The notes: a model not told the origin generated them from the sequence alone. 6,372 nt of DNA from an uncultured Collinsella sp. (GCA_900764415.1 CAAFOA010000435.1:1-6372), one strand, 5' to 3'; positions 1 through 6,070 are shown, numbered from the stretch's first letter. Translations and numbers: made by a program.

Positions 1-1401
1 AAGAGACAGACGCAGACGGGCGTTCTTACGCAGGCGGTTGGCGAACTGCTCCGACTCGGGGATGAGCACGGGCAACGGCTTGCCGTCGCCCAGGTCGAGC
101 GTGGCAGCGGGTTCGGACATGGCGGAAGCGGCGGCTTCATCGTTGACTTCGTTGGCATCCGTAACCTCGGCCTCGGCATCCGCGCTGGCCGCAGCCTCAA
201 ACGCTGCGGCGGCGTGGTCGAGCGAGGGCCAAACCTCAATAGCCGCCTCCTCGTTATTGGGCATGACAGCGATGGAGCGCGCGGGCTCGGCATGGAGCGC
301 GCGGGCCATAAGGCCATCGCGGGTGAGCGCGGCGACCGGTGCCGAAGCGAGTTCGGGCGCGCGGCGCAGCTCGCCTACCAACGTCATGGCGTCGTGCATG
401 AGCGAAAGCGGGGTCTCGGTGGTGTCTGCGACCACGGCGGTACCGGCGACGGCGCCCGCATGGTCCAGCACGGTGGCGGGCTTGGCGGCGCAAAAATCGA
501 CAAAGCGCTTGTAGCCGGCGCATTTGACCATGCGCTCGGCAGTCTTGCGGGCGGCGGGGTCGATGTCTACGGCCACGATGCGCGCCTGGCGCTCGCGCGC
601 TGCCGCCTCGCGCTCGCGCGCCTCGGCAAGCAGTTGCTCCCACAGAGCGGCGTCGTGCAGCTGCCAGCCCTCAAAGCCCCAGCGCTCGCGTGCGGCGCCC
701 GGGGCGCGGTCGGTCAGAATGTTCACGGCTTCCAGCAACAGGCCGCCGCCGGCGCACGAGGCATCGATTAGCGTGGGAAGGGCTTCGCTCTCGTAATCGT
801 CGGCCGTCAACTCGCGCTCGCACAGTGCGGTCCAGCCGACCTGCGCCAGCACCAGGGCGGCGTAGTCGGGGCGCAGCACGTGCGCACCCTCGCCGGCACG
901 GGTCGCCGCGGGCGGCAGGCGCTTGAACAGCGGGTCGCCCGAAAGGTCCAGGCTTATGCTCGCGCGGCGCTGTCGCAGCGAAAGCAGTAGGTGAACATCG
1001 GGGTCGGCGGCATCGACGTCGGCGCGACGGCCCGTGGTCTCGGCCAGACGGTCGCACAGCGCGTCTTTGGCGCGCAGGGCCGAGAAGCGCGTGTTGCGCA
1101 GCTGCTCGGTTACGCCGCGGGCGGTGATGGCGATGGTGGCGCCGGGGCGGACGATGCTCTCCCAGGCGATGTCGTAAACGCCATCGTACAGCTCATCGGC
1201 ATCCTGCGCCTCAAAGCGCCCGAGTACCACGAACACACGGCTCGCCAGGCGTGACCACAGACAGGCGCGGTAGCCTTCTTCGAGCTCGCCCTCAAATGTA
1301 GCGCGGCCCTTCAGCCGGCGAACATGCGAAAGCCCGAGGCGTTTAAGCTCATCGGCGAGTGCGGACTCAAAGCCCTCGGGGCAGCTTGCGTAAAATTCCA
1401 T
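1..1401 (-). CDS. rlmL: RlmKL-type 23S rRNA methyltransferase, N-terminal part (RlmL half, start of RlmK half)
   Basis: The frame is open from an ATG at 1401 to the left edge, giving 467 residues with no stop. AGAGAGG lies 6 bases before the ATG. In E. coli, RlmKL is a bifunctional enzyme: the RlmL half makes m2G2445 and the RlmK half makes m7G2069 in 23S rRNA. Residues 1-60 resemble the ferredoxin-like start (MEFYASCPEGFESALADEL) and about 45-155 the THUMP RNA-binding domain (WSRLASR at 49-55, ISLDLSGD at 149-156). About 175-390 is a Rossmann-type methyltransferase fold (TDRAPG at 230-235, WGFEGW at 241-246, VAVDIDPAARKTAER at 276-290). The last visible residues, EQFANRLRKN at 451-460, match the start of the RlmK half. 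The RlmL half looks catalytically worn out: the family's DPMCGSGT is DASCAGGG at 213-220, and where NPPY is expected there is ADTTET at 325-330. An Ala/Asp/Glu-rich linker covers about 395-437. The family call is firm; RlmL activity is doubtful, and the RlmK domain lies outside the window. Confidence 0.88.
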   Translation of the reverse strand, partial: MEFYASCPEGFESALADELKRLGLSHVRRLKGRATFEGELEEGYRACLWSRLASRVFVVLGRFEAQDADELYDGVYDIAWESIVRPGATIAITARGVTEQLRNTRFSALRAKDALCDRLAETTGRRADVDAADPDVHLLLSLRQRRASISLDLSGDPLFKRLPPAATRAGEGAHVLRPDYAALVLAQVGWTALCERELTADDYESEALPTLIDASCAGGGLLLEAVNILTDRAPGAARERWGFEGWQLHDAALWEQLLAEAREREAAARERQARIVAVDIDPAARKTAERMVKCAGYKRFVDFCAAKPATVLDHAGAVAGTAVVADTTETPLSLMHDAMTLVGELRRAPELASAPVAALTRDGLMARALHAEPARSIAVMPNNEEAAIEVWPSLDHAAAAFEAAASADAEAEVTDANEVNDEAAASAMSEPAATLDLGDGKPLPVLIPESEQFANRLRKNARLRLSL

Positions 1402-1428
1402 GGGTGACCTCTCTGGTTGCGTCGCTCC

Positions 1429-1434
1429 ATTATA
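1429..1434 (-). promoter_or_regulatory. Candidate -10 box for the rlmKL gene
   Basis: Read on the minus strand this is a perfect TATAAT, 27 bases upstream of the rlmKL start codon at 1401, implying a leader of about 20 bases. No good TTGACA-like -35 box is seen at the usual 16-18 base spacing, so the call rests on the -10 hexamer and its position. Confidence 0.4.
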
Positions 1435-1438
1435 TGAT
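1433..1438 (+). promoter_or_regulatory. Candidate -10 box for the HAD phosphatase gene
   Basis: TATGAT (5 of 6 to consensus) lies 38 bases before the ATG at 1477 and overlaps the minus-strand TATAAT of the divergent gene by two bases. The -35 region is poor. The 75-base gap leaves little room for a promoter elsewhere. Confidence 0.33.
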
Positions 1439-1476
1439 GGATGCTTCGTTTACTCTCGCCCCTGAAAGGAACCCAT

Positions 1477-2304
1477 ATGATTGATGCGTGCCCCGATTCC
1501 GCCGTGCTCTTTTTTGACGTGGACGGCACGCTGACGTCGTTCGATCCCGACAACATGACCGACAAGGACTTTTCGGCGGTTCACCCCTCGCAGGCGGTCG
1601 TTGAGGCGTTTCATCGTCTGCGCGACGCGGGACACCAGGCATTTATCTGCACGGGTCGTCCCTTGTGGCTGATTGCCGATGGCCTGCGCGCGCTGAACCC
1701 GGCGGGTGTCGTTGCCATGGCGGGAGCGACGCTCGAGGTCGAGGGCCGCGTGGTGCATGAGGACTGCTTTGACGAGGACGTTATCGAGGAGCTTGCGCAC
1801 CGTATGGCCGCGGCAGGGATTGAGGCCTTTTTCGAGACCAACGTGGCTACTTTTGCCCTGGAACCCGCGGGTGTTGAGCAGTCGTCTCTGATCGGCACTT
1901 CTGTGGTGCACAGCACCGAGGAAATGCGCGTCGACGGCCGTCTGCGCGTGGGCAAGGTGTGCATCGTCGCGAGCTACCTGGCTCGCGTAGCCAACGATGA
2001 CGGCTTTGTCGATCGCGAGTTTGAGCTGTGCAACACCGGTGGTCAGAATCGCGAGCTGAGCCCCAAGGGCATTGACAAGGGCGTGGGCGTGGCGCGAGCG
2101 CTGGAATACCTGGGTCGCACCGGCAACGCGCGCACCTTTGGCTTTGGCGATTCCGGCAACGATCTGGGTATGCTCGCCGCTGTCGAGACGGCCGTGGCCA
2201 TGGGCAACGCCATGCCCGAGGTCAAGGCGCTCGCCGACTACGTGACTGATGATGTCGCACACGACGGCACCGTCACAGCGATGCAGCATTTCGGCCTCAT
2301 CTAA
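1477..2304 (+). CDS. Cof-type HAD-IIB family phosphatase
   Basis: This 275-residue protein belongs to the haloacid dehalogenase superfamily, subclass IIB (Cof/YidA type). These soluble Mg2+-dependent enzymes hydrolyse sugar phosphates and other small phosphomonoesters. All four HAD motifs are present: motif I FFDVDGTL at 12-19 (nucleophile D14, acid/base D16); motif II FICTGRP at 56-62 (T59); motif III lysine in SPKGIDKG at 195-202 (probably K201); motif IV GFGDSGNDLGML at 222-233 (metal ligands D225 and D229). The C2-type cap lies between motifs II and III, about 85-185. Length is normal for the family. An earlier in-frame ATG at 1441 is rejected: AAAGGA at 1465-1470 sits 6 bases before the ATG at 1477, and the family starts just before motif I. 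The gene is divergent from rlmKL. The substrate cannot be told from sequence. Confidence 0.93.
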   Translation: MIDACPDSAVLFFDVDGTLTSFDPDNMTDKDFSAVHPSQAVVEAFHRLRDAGHQAFICTGRPLWLIADGLRALNPAGVVAMAGATLEVEGRVVHEDCFDEDVIEELAHRMAAAGIEAFFETNVATFALEPAGVEQSSLIGTSVVHSTEEMRVDGRLRVGKVCIVASYLARVANDDGFVDREFELCNTGGQNRELSPKGIDKGVGVARALEYLGRTGNARTFGFGDSGNDLGMLAAVETAVAMGNAMPEVKALADYVTDDVAHDGTVTAMQHFGLI

Positions 2305-2432
2305 TGAATCCCGCGTTCTGACGTTTGCTCAAACTGCGACTCTTTGTTTTTGCATGCTCAATCGATTTATCAATCCAAACACTGAGGTGTTTATACCGTT
2401 CGCCGAGAAGATAAAAAACCGCAGTTCACGCC

Positions 2433-2461
2433 TTGATAAACGTAGGTAAAGTGTTTAGCAG
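2433..2461 (+). promoter_or_regulatory. Candidate promoter for the transaldolase gene
   Basis: TTGATA at 2433-2438 (5 of 6 to the -35 consensus) is followed after 17 bases by TAGCAG at 2456-2461, a weak -10. A 7-base inverted repeat, GATAAAC at 2435-2441 and GTTTATC at 2461-2467, overlaps both boxes and could be an operator. The whole gap from 2305 to 2497 is AT-richer than the genes around it, as promoter DNA often is. The evidence is weak and other hexamer pairs are possible. Confidence 0.28.
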
Positions 2462-2497
2462 TTTATCGGCCGTATGCTAACGAAAGGAATCATGCAG

Positions 2498-3202
2498 ATG
2501 GCAATCAAGGTGTTCGCTGACGGTGCAAACCTCGAGGGCATGCTCGACATGTACGAGAACGGCAACGTTCAGGGTTTCACGACCAACCCGTCCCTTATGA
2601 AGAAGGGCGGCGTGACGGATTACCGCGCGTTTGCCAAGGAGGTCCTGGCCCATATCACCGATGTGTCCGTCTCGTTTGAGGTCTTTGCCGACGACGTCGA
2701 GACCATGGAGGTCGAGGCGCGCGAGATCGCTACCTGGGCCGAGAACGTCTACGTCAAGATTCCGTGCGTGACTACCAAGGGCGAGTCCACCGCCGAGCTG
2801 GTGCGCAAGCTTTCGGCCGACGGCATCAAGGTCAACGTCACCACCATCTTTACGCCTACGCAGGTCGACGAGATGGTCGAGGCCGTTGACGCCGAGACGC
2901 CGTCCATCATCTCGCTCTTTGCCGGCCGCATCGCCGATACCGGCGTCGATCCCATTCCGTTTATGACGGAGTCGGTTAAGAAGGCCGCCGCAAAGCCCAA
3001 CTGCGAGGTCCTGTGGGCATCCACGCGCGAGCTCATCAACATTTACCAGGCCGAGGCCTGCGGCTGCCAGATCATCACGGTGCCCAACAGCATCCTGGCC
3101 AAGCGCAAGAATATCGGTCGCGACCCGTACGAGGTCTCGCTCGATACCGTCCGCGGATTTGCCAAGGATATCGCCTCGCTCGGTTTCCATATCCTGCCGT
3201 AG
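2498..3202 (+). CDS. Transaldolase-family protein (small TalC/FSA-like type)
   Basis: This 234-residue protein is a class I aldolase-type (beta/alpha)8 barrel of the transaldolase family, which moves dihydroxyacetone units between sugar phosphates through a lysine Schiff base. Visible signatures are FADGANLEGML at 6-16, GFTTNPSLMKKGGV at 26-39, YVKIP at 85-89 with the likely Schiff-base lysine K87, IKVNVTTIFTP at 110-120, and SLFAGRIADTG at 139-149. The length matches the short subfamily (about 220-240), not the 310-residue TalB type. F141 and R144 align with the F178 and R181 region of E. coli TalB, whereas fructose-6-phosphate aldolase has a tyrosine at the first position, so transaldolase activity is the better guess. 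The start at 2498 is chosen because AAAGGA at 2483-2488 is 9 bases upstream and family members begin with M-K-F-like residues; ATG 2492 would leave only 3 bases. It is followed by a repeat-rich gap and an intrinsic terminator. Confidence 0.88.
   Translation: MAIKVFADGANLEGMLDMYENGNVQGFTTNPSLMKKGGVTDYRAFAKEVLAHITDVSVSFEVFADDVETMEVEAREIATWAENVYVKIPCVTTKGESTAELVRKLSADGIKVNVTTIFTPTQVDEMVEAVDAETPSIISLFAGRIADTGVDPIPFMTESVKKAAAKPNCEVLWASTRELINIYQAEACGCQIITVPNSILAKRKNIGRDPYEVSLDTVRGFAKDIASLGFHILP
3177..3200 (+). repeat. Direct repeat, copy 1 (end of the transaldolase gene)
   Basis: These 24 bases encode the last residues of the transaldolase (LGFHILP and flanking bases). They match 3333-3356 at 22 of 24 positions, including 16 identical bases at 3185-3200. 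Confidence 0.8.
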
Positions 3203-3232
3203 CGCGAACACTGACTACGCCTCGGGCTGCTC

Positions 3233-3304
3233 GCCCCGGCCTTTCCTTTCCCTATCGCTCACGCGCTTCGCGAGGGTCGCGCTAGGCAAAGGAAAGGCCG
3301 GGGC
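3233..3304. repeat. Perfect 17-bp inverted repeat forming a long hairpin
   Basis: The arms are 3233-3249 and 3288-3304, perfectly complementary over 17 bases (left arm GCCCCGGCCTTTCCTTT). A further CCTA/TAGG pairing (3251-3254 with 3283-3286) lies just inside after one mismatch, and the middle holds CGCG-CTT-CGCG. It starts 31 bases after the transaldolase stop. No T-run follows on either strand, so it is not a standard intrinsic terminator. It may be a repetitive extragenic palindrome, stabilise mRNA ends, or be part of an inserted segment together with the nearby duplicated gene tail. Confidence 0.75.
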
Positions 3305-3332
3305 TGCCGGTACGAGCTTGCCAGCAAGTTGG

Positions 3333-3356
3333 CGCTTGGCTTCCATATCCTGCCGT
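3333..3356 (+). pseudogene. Remnant copy of the transaldolase 3' end (direct repeat, copy 2)
   Basis: This segment matches 3177-3200 at 22 of 24 bases, 156 bases downstream, and in its own frame also reads LGFHILP. The two differences, CTC to CTT and GGT to GGC, are both synonymous third-position changes, and the stop position reads TGG instead of TAG. Immediately upstream, 3317-3332 is not obviously alignable at the nucleotide level. The match is too long and too codon-like for chance. It looks like the tail of a diverged second transaldolase allele, left by a duplication or by an insertion into the gene end. It has no start codon context of its own and is not a gene. Confidence 0.6.
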
Positions 3357-3358
3357 GG

Positions 3359-3574
3359 GCAAAGGTACCCCCGCCTGCGCCGTGCAAAATTGAGAGTATT
3401 CAGCAAGGTAAAGGTCTTTATCAGTTGACCGAAGCATGGAACGGCCCCCGTTTTGGCTCTGACGACGCTAAAACGGGGGCCGTTTTTTGCTTTTTCGTCT
3501 CTGAGGGGCATCCGGAACGGTGGAATTTGCAGAATACTCGCGATTTTGCACATCGCTACAGGGGGTACCTTTGC
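3359..3574. repeat. Palindromic (MITE-like or BIME-like) intergenic element of about 216 bases
   Basis: The arms 3359-3406 and 3527-3574 are inverted copies matching at 39 of 48 positions without gaps. The outermost 14 bases are perfect (GCAAAGGTACCCCC and its complement), and further in are shared blocks GTGCAAAAT and AGTATTC. A strong terminator hairpin sits almost exactly at the centre. Because of the symmetry, both strands read similar meaningless peptides (CKI-SI-Q then NGPRF and AKTGAV). No target-site duplication is evident and no transposase is present. The left end lies two bases after the duplicated transaldolase tail and the right end nine bases before the tex stop codon. Confidence 0.7.
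3440..3495 (+). terminator. Intrinsic terminator after the transaldolase gene
   Basis: A perfect 15-bp stem, AACGGCCCCCGTTTT at 3440-3454 with its complement at 3470-3484, has a 15-base loop and is followed by a T-rich tail (3485-3488 and 3491-3495). The tail is on the plus strand, so it would end transcription from the transaldolase side. On the minus strand no T-run follows the stem, so it is less suited to ending tex transcripts. It lies 237 bases past the transaldolase stop, inside the palindromic element. Confidence 0.85.
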
Positions 3575-3583
3575 TTTGGCGGT

Positions 3584-5731
3584 TTACTTGCCTTGCACCA
3601 TGGTGAGCGAGATCTTTTTGCGGTCGCGATCGACCTTTTCGACCCACACCTTGACCGTGTCACCGACGCGCACCACGTCGCTCGGGTGCTTGACAAAGCG
3701 GTTGGCCAGCTTGGAGATATGTACGAGGCCGTCCTGGTGCACTCCCACGTCGACGAAGGCGCCAAAGTCCACAACGTTGCGCACCGTGCCCTTGAGTTCC
3801 ATGCCGGGCTCCAGGTCGTCGATGGAAAGCGCCGAGCGGCTAAAGACCACCTCGGGTGCGTCGTCGCGCGGGTCGCGACCGGGCTTCTTGAGCTCGTTGA
3901 CGATGTCGATGAGCGTGAGGGTGCCGCAGTCTAGGTCGCTTGCCAGCGTCGAGATACTGCCCAGACGGCGCTCGATGTCGGGTACGCCGCCGCGGCTGAG
4001 CTCGCTGGCTTTAACGCCGGCGCGTTCCAAGACGGATGTGGCCACTTCGTAGCTCTCGGGGTGGACGCTTGTCGCGTCGAGCGGGTTCTTGCCGCCGCTG
4101 ATGCGCAGGAAACCCGCGGCGTTGAGGTATGCCTTGGGTCCCAGCTTGGGGACCTTCTTGAGCTGGCGGCGATCGGTAAAGGCGCCGTTTTCCTCGCGGT
4201 AGGCCACGATGTTTTTGGCCACGCTCGGCGTGATGCCCGATACATATCCCAGCAGGCTTGCGCTCGCGGTGTTCACGTCGACGCCCACGCGGTTGACGAC
4301 GTCTTCCACCACGTGGCCCAGAGTGCGCGAGAGCTCGGCCTGGTCAAGGTCGTGTTGGTACTGGCCAACGCCGATGGACTGGGGCGGAATCTTGACGAGC
4401 TCTGCCAGCGGGTCTTGCAGGCGACGGCCCAGGCTCATGGCGCCACGCACGGTGACGTCCAGGTCGGGATATTCCTGGCTGGCGAGCTCGGAGGCGGAGT
4501 ACACCGACGCGCCGGCTTCGTTAACGATGGTGTAGCGAAGGCTGGGCGCCTGCTCGGCAATGAACTCCGAGACGACTTCCTCGGTCTCGCGGCTGGCGGT
4601 GCCGTTGCCGATGACGATGGTGTTGACGCCGTCCTTCTTGACGAGGCGGGCGAGCTCGCGCTTGGTGCCGGCGACGTCGTGGCGCGGCTTGGTGGGGTAG
4701 ACCACGCCGTGGTCGAGCAGCTTGCCGGTCTCGTCCATAACGGCGACCTTGCAGCCGGTGCGGTAGCCCGGATCGAGCGCGAGCACGCGGGCGCCTCGCA
4801 CGGGGCGTGCCGAGAGCAGACCCTCGAGATTCTTGGCAAAGACGTTGATGGCCTCGGTCTGGGCGCGAACGGTGAGTTTGGCGCGGGCCTCGCGCTCCAG
4901 CGAGGGGGCCATGAGGCGCTTGTAGCCGTCGGCGATGGCGGCATCGAAGATGGGAGCAAACACGCCCTGACGGCGGGGCCAACGGCTGCCGAGGCGTGCC
5001 GTGGCGGCAGCGCCGTCGACGTTTACGCGCACGCGGAGCTTGCCCTCGCGTTCACCGCGGTCGATAGCCAGCACGCGGTGGTTGGGTATACGGCGCAGTG
5101 GCTCGTCATAGCTGTAGTACGGCTCGTAGGGAGTCTTCTCGGTGGGATCGGTGGCCTCGACGACGATATCGGCGGTGTTTTGCGTAAAGGCGCGCAGGTC
5201 GGCGACGTTCTCGGGGTCCTCGGCTACCGTCTCAGCCACGATGTCCGCTGCGCCGGCAAGCGCCTTCTCGGGCGTGTCGAAGCCGGCTTCCTCGTTGACG
5301 TATGCCGCGGCGGCGTCGAGCGCGCTGCCCTTGGCGGATGCCTGCATGATGATCATGTTAGCAAGCGGCTCCAGGCCGGCTTCGCGGGCCTTCTGCGCGC
5401 GGGTCATGCGCTTTTTTCGGTAGGGCTTGTAGAGGTCCTCGACACGCTGGAGCTGCGTGGCCTCGCGAATCTGCTGCTCGAGTTCGGGCGTGAGTTTGCC
5501 CTGGGCGTCGATGAGCAGGATGACGTCCTCCTTGCGCTGCTCAAGATTGCGCAGGTAGGACAGGCGCTCGTCGAGTGCGCGCAGGGCAACGTCGTCCATG
5601 CCGCCCGTTGCTTCCTTGCGGTAGCGCGAGATAAAGGGGATGGTGTTGCCCTCGTCGATGAGCTTGACGGCTGCCTCGATGTTGTCAGCCTTAAGGTTGA
5701 GCTCGCGGGCGAGCTGGGCGATAAGATCCAT
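3584..5731 (-). CDS. tex: Tex family S1-type RNA-binding protein
   Basis: This complete 715-residue protein is Tex, a widespread cytoplasmic nucleic-acid-binding protein related to eukaryotic Spt6, first linked to toxin expression in Bordetella and thought to act in transcription. The N-terminal helical region includes LIDEGNTIPFISRYRKEATG at 24-43 and DLYKPYRKKRMTRA at 99-112. The YqgF/RNase H-like domain begins near LALDPGYRTGCKVAV at 317-331. The conserved GVGQYQHDL is at 454-462. Helix-hairpin-helix motifs cover about 487-545 (LLGYVSGI at 493-500, VPKLGPKAYLNAAGFLRI at 527-544). A C-terminal S1 domain covers about 642-713 (GTVRNVVDFGAFVDVGVHQDG, 648-668). ATG 5731 is chosen because AAGGAG lies 4 bases upstream and the Tex family begins here. 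The frame extends to 5887, but those 52 codons do not resemble Tex. Length is slightly short of the 770 residues of larger Tex proteins but all domains are present. It converges on the transaldolase gene. Confidence 0.96.
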   Translation of the reverse strand: MDLIAQLARELNLKADNIEAAVKLIDEGNTIPFISRYRKEATGGMDDVALRALDERLSYLRNLEQRKEDVILLIDAQGKLTPELEQQIREATQLQRVEDLYKPYRKKRMTRAQKAREAGLEPLANMIIMQASAKGSALDAAAAYVNEEAGFDTPEKALAGAADIVAETVAEDPENVADLRAFTQNTADIVVEATDPTEKTPYEPYYSYDEPLRRIPNHRVLAIDRGEREGKLRVRVNVDGAAATARLGSRWPRRQGVFAPIFDAAIADGYKRLMAPSLEREARAKLTVRAQTEAINVFAKNLEGLLSARPVRGARVLALDPGYRTGCKVAVMDETGKLLDHGVVYPTKPRHDVAGTKRELARLVKKDGVNTIVIGNGTASRETEEVVSEFIAEQAPSLRYTIVNEAGASVYSASELASQEYPDLDVTVRGAMSLGRRLQDPLAELVKIPPQSIGVGQYQHDLDQAELSRTLGHVVEDVVNRVGVDVNTASASLLGYVSGITPSVAKNIVAYREENGAFTDRRQLKKVPKLGPKAYLNAAGFLRISGGKNPLDATSVHPESYEVATSVLERAGVKASELSRGGVPDIERRLGSISTLASDLDCGTLTLIDIVNELKKPGRDPRDDAPEVVFSRSALSIDDLEPGMELKGTVRNVVDFGAFVDVGVHQDGLVHISKLANRFVKHPSDVVRVGDTVKVWVEKVDRDRKKISLTMVQGK

Positions 5732-5775
5732 GGGACTCCTTGCGTTTGAGGTGCGTTTGCAGCACAGAGCTACCA

Positions 5776-5784
5776 AGGATACCA
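5776..5784 (-). promoter_or_regulatory. Candidate extended -10 promoter for tex
   Basis: On the minus strand this reads TGG then TATCCT, an extended -10 pattern (TGn plus a 4-of-6 hexamer) located 44 bases before the tex start codon. There is no convincing -35 box. It lies between the tex start and the palindrome beginning at 5813, so the palindrome would be just upstream of, or overlapping, the -35 region. Confidence 0.28.
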
Positions 5785-5812
5785 CCCGTCCTAAAAGACT
5801 GTTTCGGGGCTG

Positions 5813-5974
5813 CGCCATGAAAACGGCCCATCTACTACGTTTGAACCGTATAGGTCGACCATGCCTGGGTTTTCCGAAAATCGGCAAGCCGTCTACCTGC
5901 GGTTTTTATTTCGCGAAATTCGGTATGGTTGAGGGTAATCGGTTAAACGTAGTAGATAGGCGCATTTCGTGGCG
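5813..5974. repeat. Second long imperfect palindrome (about 162 bases)
   Basis: The arms 5813-5847 and 5941-5974 are inverted copies matching at 29 of 34 aligned positions plus one extra base, with a 13-base identical core (ATCTACTACGTTT). Symmetry continues inward (5854-5865 with 5922-5933, 9 of 12). Two short perfect palindromes sit inside, TTTTCCGAAAA at 5870-5880 and ATTTCGCGAAAT at 5908-5919. The arms share no clear sequence with the element at 3359-3574, so this seems a different repeat family. No gene is contained in it. Confidence 0.65.
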
Positions 5975-6034
5975 AACGAATCAAGCCGAGGTACAAAATA
6001 GCCCCCGCCCCAGAAAAATCGTCGGCAAGGTAGC

Positions 6035-6070
6035 AAAATGCCCCGCGGGCAGGAGGCTGCTCGCGGGGCA
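6035..6070 (-). terminator. Intrinsic terminator for the right-hand oxidoreductase gene
   Basis: The arms 6039-6052 (TGCCCCGCGGGCAG) and 6057-6070 pair at 13 of 14 positions around a 4-base loop. On the minus strand the stem is followed by a run of T (complement of AAAA at 6035-6038). It lies about 73 bases downstream of the oxidoreductase stop codon, in the right orientation to end its transcript before tex. The T-run is short. Confidence 0.7.

Noticed and set aside
38..1254. Several plus-strand open frames over the first 1.25 kb.
   Set aside because: The minus strand carries an uninterrupted frame with clear RlmKL similarity that explains the whole stretch.
1450..2289. A 279-codon open frame antisense to the HAD phosphatase gene.
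   Set aside because: It is the mirror of a well-supported gene with all HAD motifs and resembles no family I know.
2316..2352. A possible terminator after the HAD gene (GTTTG/CAAAC followed by a T-rich stretch).
   Set aside because: The repeat leaves only a 2-base loop and the extended stem has mismatches, so a stable hairpin is unlikely.
2477..3211. A 244-codon open frame antisense to the transaldolase gene.
   Set aside because: It is a codon-bias shadow of a firmly identified gene.
3215..3934. Open frames crossing the palindromic element between the transaldolase and tex genes (minus strand 3215-3553; plus strand 3329-3934).
   Set aside because: They run through inverted repeats and the terminator. 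The similar peptides on both strands are explained by the palindrome itself. The plus-strand frame also runs into the antisense of tex.
4061..5749. A 562-codon open frame on the plus strand, antisense to tex.
   Set aside because: It lies almost wholly opposite tex, whose protein is unmistakable. Long antisense frames arise from strong G/C third-position bias. The translation is low-complexity Gly/Ala/Val-rich with no recognisable domain and there is no ribosome binding site of note.
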